Positions 27,456 through 34,889 of a DNA stretch of 64,000 nt are shown here, piece by piece. The notes under the pieces were generated by a model that saw only the letters and a program-made list of their open reading frames with translations, made no database searches and had not been told where the DNA came from. The number at the start of each line of letters is the position of its first letter. Position 1 is the first letter of the stretch. Location of the stretch: positions 124,001 to 188,000 of the forward strand of contig NZ_WQLV01000004.1 of NCBI RefSeq assembly GCF_009753675.1, given 5' to 3'. The position numbers were made by a program, and so were the translations under genes. Source of the stretch: Parasedimentitalea huanghaiensis (GTDB lineage: Bacteria > Pseudomonadota > Alphaproteobacteria > Rhodobacterales > Rhodobacteraceae).

Positions 27456-27824
27456 ATGAAGATTTCCAACCTGTCAGCGCAAAGTGGCCTGAGCATAGAC
27501 ACTCTACGGTTCTACGAGAAAATTGGGCTGATTGACCCGCCGCCGCGCGACGGGGCTGGGCACAGGGATTATCCTCCTGAGGCCCCAAATTGGATCCGGT
27601 TTCTTAGCCAGTTGAATGCTACTGGAATGAAACAAGCGGACCGCATTCGATATGCCCGTCTACGGGCGGCAGGCGTGACAACAGTACCACAACGCCGCCA
27701 GATGCTTGAGGAGCACCGCGAAGTGATCCGGGCACAACTGGAACAGCTCACCGATGTTCTGGCGCTCATGGACCGTAAGGTCGAGATTTATCAAAAGCTG
27801 GAAGAGGAAATGACTGATGTCTGA
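27456..27824 (+). CDS. MerR family transcriptional regulator
   Basis: 122 residues. The N-terminal winged helix is typical: [32 protein letters not shown] (residues 1-32, written here as the known MerR start pattern), then a dimerisation helix at about 80-118. No Cys cluster for metal ligands is present, so it is not a classical metal sensor; it more likely senses an organic or redox signal. I chose ATG at 27456; the frame extends upstream over the promoter and palindrome. It overlaps the next gene by eight bases, so both are cotranslated from the palindromic promoter. Confidence 0.9.
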   Translation: MKISNLSAQSGLSIDTLRFYEKIGLIDPPPRDGAGHRDYPPEAPNWIRFLSQLNATGMKQADRIRYARLRAAGVTTVPQRRQMLEEHREVIRAQLEQLTDVLALMDRKVEIYQKLEEEMTDV

Positions 27825-28197
27825 CGCATTGCAAAAGGGGCGGGACCTGCTTGCCGATATGAATCCGGGGTTGGAACAACTGTTAGCGGATCGATATGAT
27901 GCGCTTGTGCCCGGTATGGCGGAAACTTTGGTCGAGTACGGCTATGGTCGGCATTATGCCCGCGCTGGTGTGGATCTGAAGACCCGTCAGCTGTGCACCA
28001 TTGCTGCACTAACCGCATTGGGGGGGCACACCGCACCGCAGCTCAAAGTGAATATCAAGAATTCGCTGGCGGCGGGAGCCAGTCAGACAGAGATCATTGA
28101 AGTGATCTGGCAGATGGCTCTTTATGGTGGAATGCCAGCTGCCATCAATGGGTTGAACGCCGCCAAGGAAGTATTCGAACCCGGTGATGGACCGTAA
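27817..28197 (+). CDS. Carboxymuconolactone decarboxylase family protein
   Basis: 126 residues, all-helical, of the CMD/AhpD-like superfamily. The region [37 protein letters not shown] followed by [22 protein letters not shown] (positions about 46-110) is characteristic. The AhpD CxxC pair is absent: a single Cys occurs in RQLCTIAAL. It therefore looks like the gamma-carboxymuconolactone decarboxylase or unknown-function branch and not a peroxidase partner. It overlaps the merR stop by eight bases and is probably the target of that regulator. Confidence 0.88.
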   Translation: MSDALQKGRDLLADMNPGLEQLLADRYDALVPGMAETLVEYGYGRHYARAGVDLKTRQLCTIAALTALGGHTAPQLKVNIKNSLAAGASQTEIIEVIWQMALYGGMPAAINGLNAAKEVFEPGDGP

Positions 28198-28213
28198 CGT
28201 ATACGACGGTATT

Positions 28214-28249
28214 CCTGTAACGCTCTGAAATAAAAGGTTTCTTTACAGG
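28214..28249. promoter_or_regulatory. Inverted repeat upstream of the DUF3422 gene
   Basis: CCTGTAA (28214-28220) and TTACAGG (28243-28249) form a 7-bp inverted repeat with a 22-base spacer, 45 bases before the start at 28294. It could be an operator or a weak transcript hairpin after the CMD gene. No partner regulator is evident. Confidence 0.35.
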
Positions 28250-28293
28250 TTGTATTGCTGCATCTATTCTGCGGGTTCAATCAGGAGCCAACG

Positions 28294-29574
28294 ATGCCGC
28301 CGATTCAAGATCACCCGCTGCGCTATCAACTTGCAAACGAGCTACACGCGCGGCCGTTTCCGAACATGTCGAGCCCAAGTACGGTTGTGTATCTTGCCTT
28401 TAAGCAACCAGTAGAGGCTGTGCATCGGGACCGGGCCAAAGATGTGGAGCACCTGATCGACTTGCTGGACCGTCACGGGGCTGCACATCCAAAACCCGGT
28501 GCCACCCACCATTCGGCTCAGATTGGTCGTCACACCCTGAAATGGGAGCAGCACACCGAGTTTGTCGGCTACATGGTCTATTCCTCCGGGGTTAGCGCGC
28601 GGGCTTTTGATCCGGTTGATTTTGAAGTGTTTCCAACAGAGTGGCTGGAACAGGCGCCCGGTCAAAGGGTGACATCGCTGATTGTTCGGGTGGAGCCAAG
28701 ACCAGCAGCACAGTCTCTCTCGACTGCGCTGCAAGATTGGTTCGTACCGGAAAGTCTGGCAGTGTCCAGCGTTCTGGATGACGGCACAGTGGTTGCAGGC
28801 GATTTTCGAATTGATCCTGCAGGCCACATGCGGTTTGCATTGTTTGCCAACAAGGACACTGACACCAGCCGGATTGGCCGGGTGGTACAGCGCCTGTGTG
28901 AGATTGAGACTTACAGGGCAATGTCGATGCTTGGCTTTTCTCGCGCGCGCGGGCTGTCGCCCTCGATTGGTGGTCTCGATACGCATCTCAGTGAGATGAT
29001 GGTGGAAATGACCACGGGGCAGGAGTCCGCGGATCAAACTCTGGCGCAGCTTTTGACAATATCGGCTGAACTGGAATCGATGGGGGCGCAGGCTGCGTTT
29101 CGCTTTGCGGCCACTGGCGCCTACGAAGCCCTGGTAAATCAACGCATAAGTATGCTCCGGGAGGAACGTTTTGAGGGCTACCAGACCTTTGCTGATTTCA
29201 TGCTACGCCGCTATGAGCCAGCGATGCGGACTGTGAAGTCAACCGAGGCGCGGTTGGGGACACTTGCAGACAGAGCGCGACGGGCAGGGGAGCTGTTCAG
29301 AACCCGAGTTGATGTGGAGCGCAGCGCCCAGAACCAGGCGTTGTTGGAAAGCATGGACAGACGCGCTGATCAGGCGCTGCGGTTGCAGACCACGGTTGAA
29401 GGACTGTCCGTAGTAGCTATTAGCTACTACGGCGTGTCGCTTGTCTCCTATGCGGCCTATCCAATTGCATCCATGCTAGACCTCACCAAAGGTAATCTTA
29501 CAGCGATCATCACTCTGCCGGTTGTAGCGCTGGTTTGGTTGGCTGTGCGTCGGATCCGGAAGAAATTGCATTGA
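28294..29574 (+). CDS. DUF3422 family membrane protein
   Basis: 426 residues. The start MPPIQDHPLRYQLANELHARPFP is the signature of DUF3422 proteins. A long soluble domain follows, with a heptad-rich helical region near 330-375 (EARLGTLADRARRAGELFRT). Two C-terminal membrane segments at about 375-420 end in RRIRKKLH, an arrangement shared with magnesium-transporter-like topologies, but no function is established. I chose ATG at 28294 with AGGAG upstream. Its last 65 bases overlap the 3' end of the convergent YeeE/YedE gene. Confidence 0.88.
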   Translation: MPPIQDHPLRYQLANELHARPFPNMSSPSTVVYLAFKQPVEAVHRDRAKDVEHLIDLLDRHGAAHPKPGATHHSAQIGRHTLKWEQHTEFVGYMVYSSGVSARAFDPVDFEVFPTEWLEQAPGQRVTSLIVRVEPRPAAQSLSTALQDWFVPESLAVSSVLDDGTVVAGDFRIDPAGHMRFALFANKDTDTSRIGRVVQRLCEIETYRAMSMLGFSRARGLSPSIGGLDTHLSEMMVEMTTGQESADQTLAQLLTISAELESMGAQAAFRFAATGAYEALVNQRISMLREERFEGYQTFADFMLRRYEPAMRTVKSTEARLGTLADRARRAGELFRTRVDVERSAQNQALLESMDRRADQALRLQTTVEGLSVVAISYYGVSLVSYAAYPIASMLDLTKGNLTAIITLPVVALVWLAVRRIRKKLH

Positions 29575-30583
29575 TCAGCAGGTTGGTGGCAACACCACCA
29601 ACCGCAATTGATACCAGTGCCAGACCTGCAGCCACGCTGAGGGTTGGGATCCCGGCAAGGCCTGCACCTACAGTACAGCCTCCGGCCAGTACGCCACCCA
29701 GCCCCATAAGTGCCGCGCCGGACAAATATCTGGCGGTCTGACGCGGGCTCTCAAAGCTCTGCCATTGAAAACTTCCGCTTAGTAGGGCTGCTGCCAATGC
29801 GCCCAGTAAAACGCCGCCTACCAACCCGGTGCCAAACCCGGCTGGTATTGCGCTGGAAGCAATGCCAAAGAAAAGGGTCTCTGCTGTGGGGGACGTGAAT
29901 GACAGGCTTTCCATGGCTATAGGATCAAATTCATCAAACAGAACAAATCCGGTGCCAATCCATCCCACTGGCACCAGCAGTCCAATTACAGCCGCTCCAA
30001 TCAGAGCTAGCGGGCGGTTACCGGATCGCAGTGCAAGACCCAAAGCTGCGATTGCCAACACACCGCTCCAGATCAGCGCGCCACCGGGCAGAGCGGCCAG
30101 CGAAGTGGTTGTGCCCAGATCTAGGGTCACAGATCCCAGTGCCACCCGAACAGGCGCCAACACTCCTTTGAGCGTGGCGTGGGCCACTACTGCAAAGACA
30201 AGGATCACCAGGGCGGCACGCAAGTTGCCGCTGCCGCTTAGCACCATCAGTCGGGACACACAGCCACGGGTCAGGATCATACCTGCGCCAAACATCAATC
30301 CACCCAGCACAATGGCCAGCACTGGAAGATCTGATGCCAGCAAGCGATGACTGTCAAAGCTGATCCATTCCCGTGCGACGGCAGCTTGGGTTCCAATGAC
30401 AGCAACAGCAAGAGCAAGCGCCCAAACACCCGCAGCCTGGCGACGGTCTTGGCCAACAAGTGAACGGCGAAAACAGAACCGGGTCAGTTGGGCCAGAGCG
30501 CCAAAAAGCAACCCCAATCCCAGCGCAAACAGAACAGACACTTCTCTTGCGGTGGTGTCTTCGAACCCAAATGACTCAAACAT
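29510..30583 (-). CDS. YeeE/YedE family (thiosulfate/sulfur-type) membrane transporter
   Basis: 357 residues, highly hydrophobic, about nine or more membrane helices. It carries the conserved Cys motifs of the family: LTRFCFRRSLVG near the N-terminus, GAGMILTRGCVSRL in the middle, and GGVLAGGCTVGAGLAG near the C-terminus. In the thiosulfate importer TsuA such cysteines line the path for the substrate, so uptake of thiosulfate or a related sulfur (or selenium) species is likely. I chose ATG at 30583 with GGAG seven bases upstream. The 160-base leader contains nested hairpins. No TusA/YeeD-like gene is fused or adjacent. Confidence 0.88.
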   Translation of the reverse strand: MFESFGFEDTTAREVSVLFALGLGLLFGALAQLTRFCFRRSLVGQDRRQAAGVWALALAVAVIGTQAAVAREWISFDSHRLLASDLPVLAIVLGGLMFGAGMILTRGCVSRLMVLSGSGNLRAALVILVFAVVAHATLKGVLAPVRVALGSVTLDLGTTTSLAALPGGALIWSGVLAIAALGLALRSGNRPLALIGAAVIGLLVPVGWIGTGFVLFDEFDPIAMESLSFTSPTAETLFFGIASSAIPAGFGTGLVGGVLLGALAAALLSGSFQWQSFESPRQTARYLSGAALMGLGGVLAGGCTVGAGLAGIPTLSVAAGLALVSIAVGGVATNLLINAISSGSDAQPTKPALQPAE

Positions 30584-30623
30584 CACAAACTCCACGTGGA
30601 AAACAGAATTATTTCCCAATTGG

Positions 30624-30697
30624 AGGGTTTGAAGTGGCCTGACAACCTGCAACACCGATCCGTTGCAGGTGCGAGTTGGGAGGATTTCCCAAACCCT
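30624..30697 (-). promoter_or_regulatory. Structured leader of the YeeE/YedE gene
   Basis: An outer stem AGGGTTTG (30624-30631) with CAAACCCT (30690-30697) encloses a perfect 9-bp inner stem ACCTGCAAC (30645-30653) with GTTGCAGGT (30662-30670) and an eight-base loop. A competing TTGGGA/TCCCAA pair (30676-30691) and a second TTTCCCAA copy at 30612-30619 could form alternative folds. It lies 41-114 bases before the start codon on the minus strand. It could be a cis-regulatory RNA; no known riboswitch consensus was recognised. Confidence 0.45.
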
Positions 30698-30746
30698 TGG
30701 CTGAGGGTGAGATTTCCTTCTGTATGTCGGCGCTCCTAAATACAAA

Positions 30747-30770
30747 CAGCCGCCCGATGAGGGGCGGCTG
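30747..30770 (-). terminator. Terminator of the peptide ABC permease operon
   Basis: CAGCCGCCC (30747-30755) and GGGCGGCTG (30762-30770) form a 9-bp perfect stem with a six-base loop. On the minus strand it leads into TTTGTATTTA. It lies 36 bases beyond the stop of the second permease gene. Confidence 0.8.
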
Positions 30771-30805
30771 CTGGTAATGTTCTTTTTTGAGATGACGCGG
30801 CTGAG

Positions 30806-31753
30806 TTAGCGTCCCCGAATGCGAGGATCGAGCGCGTCACGCAGGCCATCACCCAGATAGTTCACACTCAATACTGTCAGCGAGATTGCAATTCCTGGAA
30901 GCATGACCCGCTCGGGGAATTCTTCCATCCGCTGCACAGCATCTGCCAGCATCTTCCCCCATGTAGGGAAGTCAGATGGGAAACCAACACCTAGGAACGA
31001 GAGCGCACTTTCGGTGATGATTGCCGCGGCCAGTCCAAGGGTCGCAGAGACCATGATCGGTGAGATCACGTTGGGCAGCAAGTGACGCCAGATCATTGCA
31101 CCGGGGCGGGTTCCGATTGAACGGGCCGCCAGAACAAACTCGCGTTCTTTCAGTGCCAGAACGTCACCACGTACGATCCGTGCGGTTGGCATCCAGCTGG
31201 TGATACCAATGATGGCAACAATCAGAATGAACATGCCGCCCTCTGGGCCAAAGTTAGAGTGCAGAGGTTGGCGGAACAGTGTAACAGCCACCAGCAACAG
31301 CGGTAGAATTGGCAGCGACAAGAACAGGTCGGTCAGTCGCATTAACGGGCCGTCCAGTCTCTTGAAGAACCCTGCAATGACGCCGACCATGGTGCCAATA
31401 AACAGGGTCAGCAACATTGCAGCCCATCCCACAGCCATAGATGTGCGTCCACCGGCCAAAAGGTTGGCCAGCCCATCGCGACCCAGCTGATCGGTGCCCA
31501 GGGGATTACCCCAAGCTGTCTTCGCATCAGCATCAAACAGCACATGGTATATTGGCCGGAAGTCGCGGGCGCGATAGTCGATCTTTTGCGGATCAAGCGT
31601 CCAGATATAGGGGCCGAACAACACGGCAAGGGTGATGAAGATCAGAAAGCCCCCACCCATCAGTGCGCCTTTGTGTTTCTTCAATTGGTCCCAAACATTC
31701 AGCCATTGGCTGCGTGGTGGGGCAAGCGGGGTCTGGTTGGACAGATCAGTCAT
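30806..31753 (-). CDS. Peptide ABC transporter permease (DppC/OppC-like)
   Basis: 315 residues with an N-terminal cytoplasmic tail and about six membrane helices. The N-terminal OppC-type segment is present (KHKGALMGGGFLIFITLAVLFG), as is the EAA loop near residue 220 (LALKEREFVLAARSIGTRPGAMIWRHLLPN). The C-terminal LGDGLRDALDPRIRGR closes the typical dipeptide permease. The ATG at 31753 overlaps the DppB-like gene by eight bases. It forms the membrane channel with that partner and is powered by the fused ATPase encoded divergently at 34890. Confidence 0.94.
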   Translation of the reverse strand: MTDLSNQTPLAPPRSQWLNVWDQLKKHKGALMGGGFLIFITLAVLFGPYIWTLDPQKIDYRARDFRPIYHVLFDADAKTAWGNPLGTDQLGRDGLANLLAGGRTSMAVGWAAMLLTLFIGTMVGVIAGFFKRLDGPLMRLTDLFLSLPILPLLLVAVTLFRQPLHSNFGPEGGMFILIVAIIGITSWMPTARIVRGDVLALKEREFVLAARSIGTRPGAMIWRHLLPNVISPIMVSATLGLAAAIITESALSFLGVGFPSDFPTWGKMLADAVQRMEEFPERVMLPGIAISLTVLSVNYLGDGLRDALDPRIRGR

Positions 31754-32753
31754 AGCGGATCCTCGGATCAAGCAGGCCGTAGAGGATATCTGCAATCAGG
31801 TTGAAGAACACGATCAGCATCGCAAAGATGAAGGTCAGCGTTTGAACGGTTGGCAGGTCATTGGCAAACAATGCGGTGATCAGCTGTGAGCCGATACCAT
31901 TGACCGAGAACACCTGTTCAGTGATGATGGCGCCGCCAAAAATGGCAGGCATACCCAGCGCAATCACTGTGACCACAGGTATCATGGAGTTGCGCAGCAC
32001 ATGCACCATGACAACAACGGATTCACTCAGTCCCTTTGCCCGTGCGGTTCGGACATAATCCTGGTTCAGGTTGTCCAGCATCGAAGCACGCATGTAACGG
32101 CTGATCTGAGCCGTGGTCTGCAGCGCCAGAACCATCACCGGCAAGATCATTTGTCTGAGCTGGTACAAAAAGCTGTCCCAGTCATCCACACTATGGGTGG
32201 TATCATAGATAAACGGGAACCAGCCTAGCTGCACCGAGAACACAACAATCAGCAGTGGCCCGGTAAAGAATGGCGGGATCGAGAAGCCGATCATCGTGAC
32301 AAAGGTACCGCATTGGTCGAACACCGAATACTGGCGATAGGCCGAGTAGATGCCGATGGGCAGCGCGATCAGGATACCGACCACGTAAGCTGTGCCAACA
32401 ACCCACAGTGTTTGTGGGATACGCTGAACGACGGTGTCCATCACAGGCGAACGGGTCTGCCAAGAGATCACGCGAAGGTCGCCAACGGCGTAGGTCGTGC
32501 CAAAGAAATGGTCGATCATCACCTGAGGTTCAATCCAGAAGAACTGAACCAGCCACTTCCAGAACCGGATGTGCATCGGTTGGCCAAGGCCCAGGGCCTC
32601 GCGCATTTTTTCTTTGACTTCAGGGGGAACAGTCAGGGGGACCTGGGCCATCGGATCGCCTGGGGCGAGCTCGAGCAGCAGGAAAATTACCAGACTGATA
32701 AAAAGAAGGGTTGGCACTGACAGGATCAGTCGCCGGATTGTAAAGGTCAGCAT
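31746..32753 (-). CDS. Peptide ABC transporter permease (DppB/OppB-like)
   Basis: 335 residues. The N-terminus MLTFTIRRLILSVPTLLFIS is the first membrane helix typical of DppB/OppB, and the EAA loop is DYVRTARAKGLSESVVVMVHVLRNSMIPVV (residues about 225-254). The C-terminal ADILYGLLDPRIRYD is also characteristic. It has an extended periplasmic region after the first helix, seen in members of the OppB class with longer loops. It follows the binding-protein gene after a strong stem-loop and overlaps the next permease by eight bases. Confidence 0.94.
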   Translation of the reverse strand: MLTFTIRRLILSVPTLLFISLVIFLLLELAPGDPMAQVPLTVPPEVKEKMREALGLGQPMHIRFWKWLVQFFWIEPQVMIDHFFGTTYAVGDLRVISWQTRSPVMDTVVQRIPQTLWVVGTAYVVGILIALPIGIYSAYRQYSVFDQCGTFVTMIGFSIPPFFTGPLLIVVFSVQLGWFPFIYDTTHSVDDWDSFLYQLRQMILPVMVLALQTTAQISRYMRASMLDNLNQDYVRTARAKGLSESVVVMVHVLRNSMIPVVTVIALGMPAIFGGAIITEQVFSVNGIGSQLITALFANDLPTVQTLTFIFAMLIVFFNLIADILYGLLDPRIRYD

Positions 32754-32855
32754 CAGGTAGGGCGCCTTTGCGAATGCGTCTTAAGTTTTAGGAGCAGAGA
32801 AAGTGCCTCGGTTCCTGTCGCAGGCGCCGTATACGTTACCGGCAGCGAAAGGCAA

Positions 32856-32882
32856 GAGGCCCCGGTGTAACACCGGGGCCTC
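32856..32882 (-). terminator. Intercistronic stem-loop between binding protein and permease genes
   Basis: A perfect 12-bp stem, GAGGCCCCGGTG (32856-32867) and CACCGGGGCCTC (32871-32882), has a three-base loop. On the minus strand it is followed by TTGCCTTT and not a long T-run. Such a site usually trims transcription or protects the upstream mRNA so that the binding protein is made in excess over the permeases. Confidence 0.75.
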
Positions 32883-32898
32883 CAGAGGCGCTAACCTC

Positions 32899-34599
32899 TT
32901 ACTTGATGCGGTACCAGTCCGCGACGTTCCACAGTTCGCTGTCCCATGTGTTCAGAACAACGCCGCCGAGCGAGTTGGCGTGAGCCGAAACACGACCACG
33001 GTCAACCAATGGCACAACAACATAGCTTTCTTTGGTCAGCATGTCGTTCAGTTTCTTGGCGATTTCGCCACGCTTGGCGAGCGAACCGGTGCGGCCAAGT
33101 TCTGCAACCAGCTCATCATACAATGGGTCACAGTAACGGTTCATGTTTTCACCCTGCCACTGTGTTTCTGGCTTGGGAGCCTTATCACAAGTGTGCTGAG
33201 CCAGATAGCTTTCTGGGTCGGTGCCGTCAAAGTTGTTGGCATACATTTCAACGTCTGCGTAGAAACGCTGGAATGTGTCAGGCGAACCTGGGTCACCACC
33301 AAAGAAGACCGATGCGTTGATGTTACGCAGTTCGGTTTCAACACCAATTTCTTCCCACCACTGTTTGATCAGAGCCTGGAAATCCTGACGCACGGCGTTG
33401 GTCGAAGTTTGGTACAGCATGGACAGACGAACACCGTCTTTCGCGCGGACACCGTCGGAACCAACAACATAGCCAGCTTCGTCCAGCAGTGCCTTGGCAC
33501 CTTCAATGTCCTGAACCAGGCAGTCAGTGTTATCCGAAGCATAGGCCAGCGGAGCAGGTACTAGGTTACAGGTTGGGCGACCAGCCTGACCATAACCGAT
33601 TTCGACCAGCAGATCACGGTCGATAGCCATCGACAGAGCTTTACGTACATTGAGGTCTGTCAGGAATGGGTGCGGGTGCATGACTGTTCCGCGCTCGCCT
33701 TCTGGCAGGTCTGGCGACGTGTTGGTCAAGTTCATTTCGATACGCTCAACCAACGTACCAAATGCGGAAACCGGTGTACCCTTACCGCCTGCAGCCATCT
33801 TGGCTAGGACATCGGGTGCCAGCTGAAGGTTCCAAGCATAGTCAAATTCGCCTGTTTCCAGAACGGCACGACCGGAGGCCATAGCACTACCGCCACCTTT
33901 GAAGGTCAAAGATGCAAATGCTGGTTTGGCCGCGTCACGGTAGTTGTCGTTAGCAACCATCGAAATTACGTCATTTGGACGGAAGTCAGTGACAACAAAC
34001 GGGCCTGTGCCGATTGGGCCAAAGTTGGCTTCTGTACACTCAGGAGCCTTGGCACCGGTACAGTTTTCGAACTGAGCCATCTGGATGATTGGCGACTGGC
34101 CACCCATGAAAGGACCATATGGGTTTGGCTTTGGTTCACCGAATGTAACAGTCACGGTCAGATCATCGATGATTTCAACCGAATCAACACCTTCGAATTT
34201 GGCCAGCTGCGCGCAGCCACCTTCGGGGTTCATGCAGTAGTCAGCGGTGAACTTGACGTCAGCTGACGTTACATCGCTGCCGTCAGACCATTTAAGGCCG
34301 GACTTCAGTTTCCAGGTGATGGACTTCAGGTCTTCAGAAACACCACCGTTTTCAACGGTTGGAATTTCTTCTGCCAGATAGGCAACCAGAGCACCATCTT
34401 GGTCGTAGCGACCCAGAGGCTCAACAACCAGCGAAGCAGATTCGATGTCTTTGGTGCCGCTGGATAGATATGGGTTTAGAATCGATGGGGCCTGCCAATA
34501 AATGATATTGACGTGGCCGTCCGAGCCGCGCTCAGCAAACGCTGCGGGGGCCAGAGCCGTACCTGCAATAGCGCCAAGCAATAGGGCTTTGATTTTCAT
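32899..34599 (-). CDS. Peptide ABC transporter substrate-binding protein (SBP_bac_5)
   Basis: 566 residues of the family 5 periplasmic binding proteins. The Sec signal MKIKALLLGAIAGTALAPAAFA ends in AFA, giving a soluble periplasmic protein with no lipobox. The conserved strand ITWKLKSGLKWSDGSDVTSADVKFT (about residues 90-115) is typical, as is VRKALSMAIDRDLLVEIGYG. It binds peptides or related compounds and delivers them to the permeases encoded downstream. ATG at 34599 has AGGAG upstream. The exact ligand is unknown; nearby M20 hydrolases suggest an acylated amino acid or peptide. Confidence 0.94.
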   Translation of the reverse strand: MKIKALLLGAIAGTALAPAAFAERGSDGHVNIIYWQAPSILNPYLSSGTKDIESASLVVEPLGRYDQDGALVAYLAEEIPTVENGGVSEDLKSITWKLKSGLKWSDGSDVTSADVKFTADYCMNPEGGCAQLAKFEGVDSVEIIDDLTVTVTFGEPKPNPYGPFMGGQSPIIQMAQFENCTGAKAPECTEANFGPIGTGPFVVTDFRPNDVISMVANDNYRDAAKPAFASLTFKGGGSAMASGRAVLETGEFDYAWNLQLAPDVLAKMAAGGKGTPVSAFGTLVERIEMNLTNTSPDLPEGERGTVMHPHPFLTDLNVRKALSMAIDRDLLVEIGYGQAGRPTCNLVPAPLAYASDNTDCLVQDIEGAKALLDEAGYVVGSDGVRAKDGVRLSMLYQTSTNAVRQDFQALIKQWWEEIGVETELRNINASVFFGGDPGSPDTFQRFYADVEMYANNFDGTDPESYLAQHTCDKAPKPETQWQGENMNRYCDPLYDELVAELGRTGSLAKRGEIAKKLNDMLTKESYVVVPLVDRGRVSAHANSLGGVVLNTWDSELWNVADWYRIK

Positions 34600-34661
34600 T
34601 TCACTCTCCTTGTCGGACACTTACGTGTCTTGATCCCGGACCATTGTTGGCCGCGGGTTTT

Positions 34662-34679
34662 ACCGCAATCCCTGCGGTT
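34662..34679. promoter_or_regulatory. Small hairpin in the divergent gap
   Basis: ACCGCA, AATCCC-like loop, TGCGGT forms a 6-bp inverted repeat in the 34600-34889 gap between the divergent binding protein and ATPase genes. It may be an operator or part of a leader; the rest of the gap holds both promoters but no boxes clear enough to name. Confidence 0.3.
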
Positions 34680-34889
34680 TAGGGTCGTCCCGTACAGAGG
34701 GGGGGCGTCAACTGAACGCGGTGTTCGGAACGCTCAACTCCCCCTGGGCGGTCACTGCGCGTATCGAAACATAACCTCAGAAAATTGCAAGCCTCCTTTG
34801 GGAATTTTCGTTACAGGGTTTGACGGGCCAATTCTGCCGGCGTAACGTCCGCAAAACTGAAAACAACCATGCATAGAGGGAGCGCCAGG

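Noticed and set aside
28342-29142. A 266-codon minus-strand frame opposite the DUF3422 gene
   Set aside because: The plus-strand gene has a recognisable family start and membrane segments; the antisense frame has no domain pattern.
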